Assembly: GCA_934675465.1 (NCBI GenBank)
Contig: CAKUQM010000012.1
Span: 1-43,905, forward strand
Origin: an uncultured Erysipelotrichaceae bacterium
Lineage (GTDB): Bacteria; Bacillota_I; Bacilli_A; Erysipelotrichales; Erysipelotrichaceae
DNA length: 43,905 nucleotides
Direction: 5' to 3'
The translations under genes were made by a program, and so were the position numbers. The notes under the pieces were generated by a model. It worked only from the letters and a program-made list of their open reading frames with translations. It did not search any database and was not told the origin of the DNA. Below, one piece after another: positions 32,368 to 39,868 of the stretch (within the stretch, counting starts at the first letter, position 1; each line of letters starts with the position of its first letter).

Positions 32368-33084
32368 AAAACGATACATGATAATAGAACCAGCCATGGC
32401 AACATTTAAAGAATCGATATTATGCATCTGAATCTTAACAGTCTCATCGACGCTTATAAAGACTTCCTTTGATACACCAGATCCTTCATTGCCAAGCACG
32501 AAAGCCATCTTAGGGCTTTTGTTTACTTCATCAAGAAACAAACTATTTTCTTTTAAACCAGTGGCATAAATAATATAGCCCTTTTCTTTTAAATCCTTTA
32601 TTTGTTCAACTAAATTCCCTCTAAAGATATTTAAATGATAAATAGCACCCTTAGAAGCACTTAAACACTTAGGATGATAAATATCAGCACAATTTTCACT
32701 TAAAAGAATAGTATCAAAGCCAAATAAATATGCACACTCCATGATTCTGCCGATATTTAAAGGATCAGAAAGTTCATCCAACATCATTATTCTTGAACAA
32801 TACGCTCTTTTTTCCTCTATTTCCTTGCCAACCCCAATATAGTCAAGGTCATCACGTTTAGAAATCTTATTTAAAACATCTCTTGATACCTCATAAGCCT
32901 TATCAAAGTCAAAAGGCCTTTGACCACAATAAATCAAAGTATCCAAGTATCCTTGTTTATAAGCTTCCAAAAGAACTTCTTTATCAAGGATTAAATAATT
33001 ACAATCACGATACTTCTTTAAATGAAGACGTGTCCAATCTTTTACCTTTTTATTTTCTAACGATTCAATCATTTCTTTGTCCAT
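32359..33084 (-). CDS. SpoU/TrmH-family RNA methyltransferase, second paralogue
   Basis: SPOUT-class 2'-O-methyltransferase-like protein of about 241 residues, with a substrate-binding-like N-terminal part and a knotted C-terminal domain. Motif 2 FVLGNEGSGVS and motif 3 IDSLNVAMAGSII look intact. In motif 1, DPLNIGRIMECA, the usual Arg (NxGxxxR) is Glu, which may weaken catalysis. The start at 33084 (MDKEMIESLE) overlaps the upstream paralogue by 20 nt. ATG 33072 is an alternative with an 8-nt overlap. It is last of a four-gene RNA-modification operon. The target RNA is unknown. Confidence 0.82.
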   Translation of the reverse strand: MDKEMIESLENKKVKDWTRLHLKKYRDCNYLILDKEVLLEAYKQGYLDTLIYCGQRPFDFDKAYEVSRDVLNKISKRDDLDYIGVGKEIEEKRAYCSRIMMLDELSDPLNIGRIMECAYLFGFDTILLSENCADIYHPKCLSASKGAIYHLNIFRGNLVEQIKDLKEKGYIIYATGLKENSLFLDEVNKSPKMAFVLGNEGSGVSKEVFISVDETVKIQMHNIDSLNVAMAGSIIMYRFLV

Positions 33085-33769
33085 ATAAAAGTGTTGAGAC
33101 AACACTAACAGCACTAGCTGCATTCAAACTATTTCTAAAATCATTCCCATAAGGAATATATAAACCAGTATCCACTAAAGATAATAACTTAGATGAGATA
33201 CCTCTTTTTTCACCACCGATTAAGAATAAACATTTAAAATCAAATCTAACCTTAAAGATATCCTTAGAATCATCACCCCTATATAAAGAATAAAGATGAT
33301 ACTTACCCTTCAAAGACTTAAGATATGCATACTCATCATCTACATACTTAATATTTAATAGTTCATAAGCACCAGCACTAGATTTAATGATTTGAGCATC
33401 TAACTTAGAATAATCCCTAGCCTTTAAAATTACATTAGAAACGCCCAAGGCATAGATGGTTCTTAACATATAGCCAATATTAAAAGGATCTTCAATACCA
33501 TCAATATAGAAGACATCACCATCACCTAGTTCATCACTTCTTCTATCACTTACTTCAGCTACAATACCACCAAATGTCTTACCTACTTCAAATTTATCGA
33601 AAGAAGAACGTTCTAATTCATGAACACTAATATCCTTAGATTCACACAATCTTCTAATATAATTAAAATCCTTAGTTCTCTTGGCCTTGTCTATATATAC
33701 CCTATAAACAGCGCGCTTCCCACCTTGGATACAAGCCTTAACAGCGATAGCCCCCTCAACAATCATCAT
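33065..33769 (-). CDS. SpoU/TrmH-family RNA methyltransferase
   Basis: 234-residue SPOUT-type enzyme expected to methylate a ribose 2'-OH in rRNA or tRNA. It begins IVEGAIAVKACIQGGKRAVY, the substrate-binding domain of the RlmB/TrmH group. Motif 1 is DPFNIGYMLRTIYALG with the Arg present, motif 2 LIGGEKRGIS, and motif 3 RNSLNAASAVSV. It overlaps the upstream U32 gene by 14 nt and the downstream paralogue by 20 nt, so all are translationally coupled. Confidence 0.87.
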   Translation of the reverse strand: MMIVEGAIAVKACIQGGKRAVYRVYIDKAKRTKDFNYIRRLCESKDISVHELERSSFDKFEVGKTFGGIVAEVSDRRSDELGDGDVFYIDGIEDPFNIGYMLRTIYALGVSNVILKARDYSKLDAQIIKSSAGAYELLNIKYVDDEYAYLKSLKGKYHLYSLYRGDDSKDIFKVRFDFKCLFLIGGEKRGISSKLLSLVDTGLYIPYGNDFRNSLNAASAVSVVSTLLYGQRND

Positions 33770-34973
33770 TGACCTTTCTAATCATATCATTCTTACTAAC
33801 CTCAAAAGGCATACGAATAACCACAAGTTGACATGGCTTATGAGCTTCATTTAAGAAATGCCACTCATCATCAAACATCACTGTATTCTTAAATCTTTTA
33901 TTATTAACACTTGGACCAAAGACTTCCAAAGTATCATTTATATCAAACATATTCTTAACTTCAACTAAAGCTAAAGAGCGGTTCTCATCATAAGCCTTAA
34001 CAAGACCTACATAATCATGAGTAACCCCACTTCCATTTACACCATATAAGTGTTTAGAATCATCACATTTACCGCTCAAGAAACCCGAATCACTCAAACG
34101 ATTCTCTGCCTTAGTCAATTCATTATTATAGTAAACCAAACGTTCATCCTCTAAATGACCCTTTTCATATACTTCATCTATAAGCATACGATAAGTCTTT
34201 ACTACCTGGGCAATATAATATTCAGACTTCATACGTCCTTCAATTTTTAAAGACGCAACACCACACTTAATCATCTCTTCAACATAGTCTGCTGCCCTTA
34301 AATCTTTAGAAGACATAGATAAAGGACATTCTGGATCACTAATTAAAGTATCACCTTCATAAACATGATATTTCCAACGACAACTATGAGCACAGCCACC
34401 TCTATTAGCATCTCTATTAGTCATACGATTACTTAAAACACAACGTCCTGAATAATTAGAGCACATGCCACCATGAATAAACACTTCAAGTGGTAAAGAA
34501 GACACAGAACTGATAAGTTTGATTTCATCCATTGAAACTTCTCTGCCAAGTACCACGCGATCTGCCCCATACATCTTCAAAACGCTTACCGCATCACTAT
34601 TAATTGAAGACATTTGAGTTGAAATATGCGCTTCCATTCTTGGATGATGCTTCTTAACATAATTCACAATAAACAAAGAAGATACAATAATCGCATCAAC
34701 ACCAATTTCATCTAAATAAGCTAAATATTCTTTAATTCCCACAAAATCATCATCATGGAAAACGATATTAACAGTAATATATATTTTTACACCCTTACTG
34801 TGGGCATATTCTACAATTTCTTTAATATCCTCATTCTCAAAATTAGAAGCGCGAGATCTCAAAGAAAAACATTTACCACCTAAATAAATGGCATCAGCAC
34901 CATAGTCAACTGCTATCTTAGCCTTAAACAAGTCCTTAGCAGGAGCCAATAATTCAATTTTATTCATTGCCAT
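33756..34973 (-). CDS. U32-family protein, TrhP2/YrrO-like (tRNA uridine hydroxylation)
   Basis: Peptidase-U32-family protein of 405 residues. It has a TIM-barrel-like N-terminal domain (ELLAPAKDLFKAKIAVDYGADAIYLGG) and the iron-sulfur Cys set C-x6-C...C-x3-C in GGMCSNYSGRCVLSNRM and GGCAHSCRWKYHV. Known U32 proteins of this type (Bacillus YrrN/YrrO, now TrhP1/TrhP2) act in hydroxylation of the tRNA wobble uridine U34 rather than proteolysis, with prephenate as a cosubstrate. The pair here, with the smaller partner directly upstream and overlapping by 14 nt, matches that arrangement. Confidence 0.85.
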   Translation of the reverse strand: MAMNKIELLAPAKDLFKAKIAVDYGADAIYLGGKCFSLRSRASNFENEDIKEIVEYAHSKGVKIYITVNIVFHDDDFVGIKEYLAYLDEIGVDAIIVSSLFIVNYVKKHHPRMEAHISTQMSSINSDAVSVLKMYGADRVVLGREVSMDEIKLISSVSSLPLEVFIHGGMCSNYSGRCVLSNRMTNRDANRGGCAHSCRWKYHVYEGDTLISDPECPLSMSSKDLRAADYVEEMIKCGVASLKIEGRMKSEYYIAQVVKTYRMLIDEVYEKGHLEDERLVYYNNELTKAENRLSDSGFLSGKCDDSKHLYGVNGSGVTHDYVGLVKAYDENRSLALVEVKNMFDINDTLEVFGPSVNNKRFKNTVMFDDEWHFLNEAHKPCQLVVIRMPFEVSKNDMIRKVNDDC

Positions 34974-35847
34974 CCTCCTTTACCTTACTTGTTTTATTTG
35001 ATAAGTATCCATTAGAAAATTGATAATTATCGTATTTACTTAAAATATTCTCTTCTAAAAATACCGCATTCACATCACTAACTCTTTTTACATCTCTTAA
35101 AATCGCAAAAATTAAATTAGTATCTTCAATAAAAGTATCATCGATAATAGCTCTTTTTAATAAAGGTTTTAAATCTACAAATTCTTTATACATCAAAAAG
35201 ATATAATCAGAATAAATACGAGTACCGTATTCATCCTCTAAAATAGGCAAACGATAATTACGATTCTCTTCAACTAATGTAATATTACGCTTTCCTAATA
35301 TATCTTTTTCTACTCCTAAATAATTAAAGTAATTAGTCATAAAATGACGCTTAGAATAAGACATCTTAAGATGACCAAACACTTGCATATCACATTTACC
35401 AGGATTATTTGTTAAGATCCTTTTAACCTCATCTAAACTCAATTCCCTAGCCAAAACAGTACCAATACCCTGGCGTAAGAAGAAGTTAATATCCAAACTA
35501 TTAGTTAATAAAGTATCTGGGTCATAGATTAATTTGTCTCCCATGCCAAAAGAACTGGCAACATTAATGATGCCTAAGTCAGTAAAATATATACCATCAA
35601 CATCCAAATTCTTTAAAAAACTAAAATAATCATTCACTACAGCCTTATCATTTTCACTGATAAAGGCATCAAGCGCAATATATCTCTTTAAGCCCTCTTT
35701 AAGACAATACTCATTGATTGTATTAATTTCGCTTAAAGAATAATTAAAACGCAAACTTAAAGGACCACCAAACAAAAGACCATCAACGTCATTCTTGGTG
35801 TATCTATCTAATCTATCTATTTTTGATAATGTAACAAGAGTCTCCAT
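34960..35847 (-). CDS. U32-family protein, TrhP1/YrrN-like
   Basis: 295-residue short partner of the U32 pair. The Cys cluster is absent. It shares the barrel patterns (VDGLLFGGPLSLRFNYSL, DGIYFTDLGIINVA) and the YrrN-like VFGHLKMSYSKRHFMTNYF. It is expected to work with the downstream YrrO-like protein on tRNA U34. First gene of the four-gene operon. Its ATG is 6 nt after TAGAAT with no ribosome site. Confidence 0.8.
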   Translation of the reverse strand: METLVTLSKIDRLDRYTKNDVDGLLFGGPLSLRFNYSLSEINTINEYCLKEGLKRYIALDAFISENDKAVVNDYFSFLKNLDVDGIYFTDLGIINVASSFGMGDKLIYDPDTLLTNSLDINFFLRQGIGTVLARELSLDEVKRILTNNPGKCDMQVFGHLKMSYSKRHFMTNYFNYLGVEKDILGKRNITLVEENRNYRLPILEDEYGTRIYSDYIFLMYKEFVDLKPLLKRAIIDDTFIEDTNLIFAILRDVKRVSDVNAVFLEENILSKYDNYQFSNGYLSNKTSKVKEDGNE

Positions 35848-35853
35848 AGCACA

Positions 35854-35862
35854 ATTCTAACA
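35854..35862 (-). promoter_or_regulatory. Extended -10 promoter of the U32/SpoU operon, leaderless
   Basis: On the minus strand TG-T-TAGAAT, an extended -10, then six bases (TGTGCT) and the ATG at 35847. A weak -35 fits an extended -10 promoter. Confidence 0.6.
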
Positions 35863-35867
35863 CACTT

Positions 35868-37211
35868 TTAAAATTCATTAGACGCAACAAAAGGAAAAGC
35901 ATAAAATGGAATTAATTCCAACATTTCTTCATTGCCAAAATCCTTTTGTGAAACAAGAATACGTCTATCAACAACCTTAGAATGTTTATTCACAAAAACA
36001 TCCAACGACCTATGATTATTCCTATAAGCCGATTTAACCTCAATAGGAATCACCTTTTTGTGTGAAGCCAATAAGAAATCTATTTCCTTAATATGAGGAT
36101 CATTATCATCCTTCCAAGTATAATAATAGAAATCTAAGTTATTTGCGGTCAATATCTGAGCAATCGCATTCTCATATAAATAACCTAAATTCGCATCAAT
36201 TCTATCACTTAACAATTTGTTGTAGATATCATTTTCTACACCCTTACCATTATTAAACAATTTAGTTACAAACAAGCCCACATCAGAGTAATAAAGTTTA
36301 AACTTATTTAATTGTTTAGCCTGAGCTAATTCAAAACATGGTTGCGTGACATTAAACACAGGAATAACCATCTTTGAATTAAGTAAGTTAAAAAATCTTT
36401 CCTCATCCTTACTAGTCTTCTTCTTTTTAGTAGCCATCGAAATGGAAAAATATTTCTTTTGAAGAGCTAATTGACTTGGAATTGCATCAAACATAGCGCT
36501 TGTTTTACCTGAAATATCTATCTTAAACAAATCATCATTATATAAAGACAATATCTTACTCTTAACCTTATCAACTCTTTCAAGATTATTAGTATCAATA
36601 TATTCATTGACTGCTTGAGGCATGCCACCAACAGCTATATATAGTCTGAAACTTTTCATCAATCTTCTATTGACCCCATCACCCAAAGGAATCTTTTTCT
36701 TTGCGACTTCTTTTAATAATTCACTATTCTCTCCAGTAGCCCATAAGAATTCCTCATAGTCCAATGGATGAATAGAAATCTTATGTTCCTCAGAAGGGAT
36801 GACGATATTTTGAACATTTTGTTTAATCGACAACAAAGAACCTGTCCCAATATAAAAATAACGTCCATCTTTAACTAAGTGTTTGATTGCCTGTCTAACC
36901 TTAGGACATAGCTGAATCTCATCAAAAATAATAACCGATTCTTTTTCATACAAAGTAACATTAGTCATTGTCTGTAAACGTAAGAAAAAATAATTCAAAT
37001 TCGCAATATCATCAAATATCTCTAACATTTCTTGAGTAATATCCGAAAAATCCACTCTAATATAAGACCTAAACTCATTCTTCGCAAACTCTTCTGCAAG
37101 CGTTGACTTGCCAACTCTTCTAGCCCCTTCTAGTAAACAAGCATAGTTATTTGAGTATTCATTTTTCCACTCCAATAATGATTGATAAGCCTTTCTCTTA
37201 AAAAACTTCAT
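35868..37211 (-). CDS. AAA_14/DUF4143 ATPase with PD-(D/E)XK-like domain
   Basis: 447-residue ATPase of a widespread, poorly understood family. Walker A is in LEGARRVGKSTLAEEFA (about 28-44), Walker B VIIFDEIQLCP, and sensor-like YIGTGSLLS. The C-terminal domain carries EIDFLLASHKKVIPIEVKS, a nuclease-like E-D...E-x-K arrangement. Often found as a single accessory gene. It starts after TATAAT (complement of 37237-37242), AAGGA and a repeat array. It ends 20 nt before the U32 operon start, whose promoter lies in its last codons and the gap. Confidence 0.85.
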   Translation of the reverse strand: MKFFKRKAYQSLLEWKNEYSNNYACLLEGARRVGKSTLAEEFAKNEFRSYIRVDFSDITQEMLEIFDDIANLNYFFLRLQTMTNVTLYEKESVIIFDEIQLCPKVRQAIKHLVKDGRYFYIGTGSLLSIKQNVQNIVIPSEEHKISIHPLDYEEFLWATGENSELLKEVAKKKIPLGDGVNRRLMKSFRLYIAVGGMPQAVNEYIDTNNLERVDKVKSKILSLYNDDLFKIDISGKTSAMFDAIPSQLALQKKYFSISMATKKKKTSKDEERFFNLLNSKMVIPVFNVTQPCFELAQAKQLNKFKLYYSDVGLFVTKLFNNGKGVENDIYNKLLSDRIDANLGYLYENAIAQILTANNLDFYYYTWKDDNDPHIKEIDFLLASHKKVIPIEVKSAYRNNHRSLDVFVNKHSKVVDRRILVSQKDFGNEEMLELIPFYAFPFVASNEF

Positions 37212-37236
37212 TTTTTGCCCATTTTTCCTTGTGTTT

Positions 37237-37242
37237 ATTATA
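37237..37242 (-). promoter_or_regulatory. -10 element of the DUF4143 gene
   Basis: On the minus strand TATAAT. TTATGG 18 bp upstream could be the -35 and lies within the first copy of the 33-bp repeat. An AAGGA site lies between it and the ATG. Confidence 0.5.
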
Positions 37243-37257
37243 CATTAAAATACATAA

Positions 37258-37370
37258 GTTCCATAATTGAAGACCATTTTTGAACAAAATGTTCCATTAT
37301 TGAAGACCTTTTTAATCATAAAAGTTCCATTATTGAAACACTTTTTACCTAATAAAGTTCCATTATTGAA
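37258..37370. repeat. Four tandem repeats with exact 33-bp period
   Basis: The 14-bp core GTTCCATTATTGAA starts at 37258 (one mismatch: GTTCCATAATTGAA), 37291, 37324 and 37357, each exactly 33 bp apart. The first two cores continue with GACC, and copies 1-3 have a T-run after about 18 bp. The core is an imperfect dyad (TTC...GAA, 10 of 13 positions). The first copy abuts the candidate -35 of the DUF4143 gene and the last abuts the nrdG terminator. Confidence 0.85.
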
Positions 37371-37392
37371 AAAATCTCCACACAGGAGATTT
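37369..37392 (-). terminator. Terminator of nrdG
   Basis: On the minus strand AAATCTCC and GGAGATTT form an 8-bp stem with loop TGTGT, followed by a T run. It overlaps the nrdG stop. Confidence 0.8.
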
Positions 37393-37882
37393 AAATCATA
37401 AACACAATATTATCTAAACTACTATTTTTAACATCAATAACCCTTTGATTACTAGAACCACGATACTTAAGTCTAAAATCCTTTAGTTCATCTACAAATT
37501 GACCATCAACCAAAACATCTAAATATTCTAATACTCTTCTTTGATTACCATTAAGGTTTTCATAAGTATAACCACTCCAAAGCCATATAGACTTATCTGG
37601 AAACTTTTCTCTAAAAGCCTTACAAACCACTATTACTCCGTCAACATTCTTTTCGTTCAATGGTTCACCACCTAAAACAGATAAACCGCAGACATGGACA
37701 TCTTCGCCATATTCTAATAATCTATCTAAATCTTCTTGTTTAAATTCTTGGCCACCATTAAAATCCCAAGTATCACTATTAAAACAATTCTTACAATGAA
37801 AATGACATCCTTGTACAAATATACTCACACGGATGCCAGGTCCATTCGCAATATCTTTTTTTCTTATTTGTGCATATCTCAT
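37391..37882 (-). CDS. nrdG: Anaerobic ribonucleotide reductase activating protein
   Basis: Radical-SAM activase of 163 residues. The cluster motif is GCHFHCKNCFN (C-x3-C-x2-C) after DIANGPGIRVSIFVQ. GGEPLNEKN, SIWLWSGYTYENL, VLVDGQFV and the C-terminal SSNQRVIDV are NrdG-specific. It is the classical partner of the nrdD at 39869-42148, from which it is separated by an ATPase gene. The ATG is 6 nt after TAAAAT with no ribosome site, so it has its own promoter. Confidence 0.95.
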   Translation of the reverse strand: MRYAQIRKKDIANGPGIRVSIFVQGCHFHCKNCFNSDTWDFNGGQEFKQEDLDRLLEYGEDVHVCGLSVLGGEPLNEKNVDGVIVVCKAFREKFPDKSIWLWSGYTYENLNGNQRRVLEYLDVLVDGQFVDELKDFRLKYRGSSNQRVIDVKNSSLDNIVFMI

Positions 37883-37888
37883 ATATCC

Positions 37889-37894
37889 ATTTTA
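37889..37894 (-). promoter_or_regulatory. -10 element of nrdG, leaderless
   Basis: On the minus strand TAAAAT, six bases (GGATAT), then the nrdG ATG. Confidence 0.5.
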
Positions 37895-37941
37895 GACCAA
37901 TATTATTCTTTCTAATAAAAATTACTTCTGATCTGTCTTAT

Positions 37942-37971
37942 TGCACCCAAATCTATATACTTTTGGGTGCA
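37942..37971. repeat. 10-bp inverted repeat between the ATPase gene and nrdG
   Basis: TGCACCCAAA (37942-37951) and TTTGGGTGCA (37962-37971) with a 10-nt centre. It lies 13 nt after the ATPase stop. It lacks a T run on the minus strand, so it is an uncertain terminator. Confidence 0.6.
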
Positions 37972-37983
37972 TATTTAATGATC

Positions 37984-39768
37984 CTAAATATTATTCCCCA
38001 ATCCTTTTAAATATTCCTCAACATTTAAGTAGGAAACACTATCAACAATAGAATTATCACCTCTATAAATCACATAACGGCCATTTATTTTTCCATATCT
38101 ATGTTCAGTCATTCCGCATTTTTCCTCATCTATTAAATGACGATACTGATTACTTACTTGTTCCTTACTATATTTTATTTCATATATATCGCAAGATAAT
38201 GTTTCGGGATCTTGAACAACCATATCAAATTCGCCAACCGCAAATTGAAGCTTAAATACATCTTTATTCTTTTTAGCTAATTTAGTCTCTAGAAGAACAA
38301 TTTCTTCCATCATTCTTCCCTTTATCTCACTAAGGATTCTATCAATAATATATTTCTTATCAATGGCAGATAAATCATTAAATCTTTCATCTTCCATTAA
38401 GGATTCCACCAAAAACTTTGCTTGAGAATATCTAAGCCCAGGCTGCTTAATAACCATTATTTCATTCTTACTGTTTTTATGTGGAAGATATCTAACGTCA
38501 ATATATTCAATTAAATCCAAAATCTCAAGATACTCTTTTATCTGTAAAGAATGATCATCTTCAATTTTGACTTTTTGTTCATTCTTTTCAATTATCTCCA
38601 AAGCATTCTTAATCCTTTCGACAACCATCTCTTTATCAAGATGAGAATAAATATTTATCGAATTGTTTCTATCAGTCAAAAGATTTCTTGCTGATAAAGA
38701 CAAATCATTAGACTTAAATTTTCTCGTTAAAACTTCTTTAGTAAATGCATGATTTATATCCTCTATAATCCTATTAATTGCACCTGTCAATTCGTTCTTT
38801 TCATATAAATCATATAATCTCCTAAAATGAGAACCATTGTCATAATACTTAAGTGAATGTTGGATATTCTTTGCGATAGAACTATCAATATATTGGCTCG
38901 TGCTTTCCCTACTTGCAAATATTGAAGCATCATTGTAATTGATACCGCTCATACTCATTGTGCCACCATATTGTATATACTCTTCTATTCCTTTAATACC
39001 TAATACATTTTCAAATTCTCTATATGGAATAAAAGTTGTATGAAGCATAATACATCTATCATACAGTTGTTCACTTTTTGTGATGGCAAAACCTAAAGAA
39101 TCAGTTCCAGAAAGCACAATTTTCATACCACAACTTGCATAAATATCCGAAAACAAAGCCGCACCATCAATAAAGTCTTCCATCAATGTTACTTCATCTA
39201 TAAATATATATTTAAACCCATTTTTCTCTAATAATCTAAGGTCATCGTTTATTTTATATAAATCATCATTAGCAGAAACCTGTATAAAGGCTGCTTTTCT
39301 GATATCAGATTTTGACATACCCAAAAGTATTTGACGAATCAATGTAGTTTTACCCGTTCTTCTTAAACCATACAATATTAAAACTTTATCATGTATATCA
39401 CTATAAACATAATCATTTAATTTTTGGAAACATTCTCTTTTTTTAAAGTTTTTAACAACTAAACTAAAATTTATTAGATCTTCACCAGTAATCACGTTGG
39501 TATTAAACACATTATTAGTGCTAGCTATCTTAACTTGTTTTTCCAATTCCTTTAAAGTTTTTTCCAATTGTTTACGTAATTCTATTTCTTCTCTCAATTT
39601 AGGAAGTTCTTCTTCGCTTACATACTTCTCATATCTTTTACCATTAATATAAATACGAAGATAATAATAATCTTTACCAGTTGTCTTGTTTCTCTTTCGA
39701 GCTAAATTACCAATTGGTAAATCACTAATCTGCCCCTGAATATTTGCTATTTCTCTTAATATATCCAT
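37984..39768 (-). CDS. ATPase with N-terminal sequence-binding-like domain and C-terminal PD-(D/E)XK-like domain
   Basis: About 594 residues. The N-terminal segment (IQGQISDLPIGNLARKRNK, YYYLRIYINGKRYEKYVSEEEL) resembles short DUF6788-type domains that often precede DNA-associated coiled coils. A coiled coil (about 60-80) follows. The ATPase has Walker A YGLRRTGKTT (about 133-142) and Walker B YIFIDEVTLMEDF. The C-terminus shows EFDMVV...CDIYEIKYSKEQ, a nuclease-like D...E-x-K. The start at 39768 is chosen because AAGGAAGG precedes it. The upstream ATG at 39792 overlaps the -10 TATAAT and so cannot be in the mRNA. It sits between nrdD and nrdG and shares the fold plan of the DUF4143 gene beyond nrdG. 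Confidence 0.78.
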   Translation of the reverse strand: MDILREIANIQGQISDLPIGNLARKRNKTTGKDYYYLRIYINGKRYEKYVSEEELPKLREEIELRKQLEKTLKELEKQVKIASTNNVFNTNVITGEDLINFSLVVKNFKKRECFQKLNDYVYSDIHDKVLILYGLRRTGKTTLIRQILLGMSKSDIRKAAFIQVSANDDLYKINDDLRLLEKNGFKYIFIDEVTLMEDFIDGAALFSDIYASCGMKIVLSGTDSLGFAITKSEQLYDRCIMLHTTFIPYREFENVLGIKGIEEYIQYGGTMSMSGINYNDASIFASRESTSQYIDSSIAKNIQHSLKYYDNGSHFRRLYDLYEKNELTGAINRIIEDINHAFTKEVLTRKFKSNDLSLSARNLLTDRNNSINIYSHLDKEMVVERIKNALEIIEKNEQKVKIEDDHSLQIKEYLEILDLIEYIDVRYLPHKNSKNEIMVIKQPGLRYSQAKFLVESLMEDERFNDLSAIDKKYIIDRILSEIKGRMMEEIVLLETKLAKKNKDVFKLQFAVGEFDMVVQDPETLSCDIYEIKYSKEQVSNQYRHLIDEEKCGMTEHRYGKINGRYVIYRGDNSIVDSVSYLNVEEYLKGLGNNI

Positions 39769-39784
39769 ATCATTACCTTCCTTT

Positions 39785-39820
39785 ATACCCATTATACCCT
39801 ATATAGAATTTATGGGGTAT
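39785..39820 (-). promoter_or_regulatory. Promoter and GGGTAT/ATACCC elements of the ATPase gene
   Basis: On the minus strand TATAAT (complement of 39791-39796). ATACCC at 39785-39790 and 39794-39799 and GGGTAT at 39815-39820 form a dyad plus an extra half site around it. A repressor site is inferred. Confidence 0.45.
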
Positions 39821-39832
39821 AAAGACAATAAG

Positions 39833-39858
39833 AAAAAAATCGCCAGCATAGCCAGCGA
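39833..39858 (-). terminator. Terminator of nrdD
   Basis: On the minus strand TCGCTGGC-TAT-GCTGGCGA, an 8-bp stem with two G-U pairs, then seven T. Confidence 0.85.
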
Positions 39859-39868
39859 CTTCATTCAA

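Noticed and set aside
33756..35847. Secreted collagenase/protease reading of the U32 genes
   Set aside because: No signal peptide; the iron-sulfur Cys pattern and the short-long gene pair match the tRNA hydroxylation proteins instead.
37258..37370. CRISPR array
   Set aside because: The conserved unit is only 14-18 bp with four copies, linkers are partly similar and no cas gene is near; operator-type repeats fit better.
37942..37971. Terminator of the ATPase gene
   Set aside because: The inverted repeat is strong but is not followed by a T run on the minus strand, so it is listed only as a repeat.
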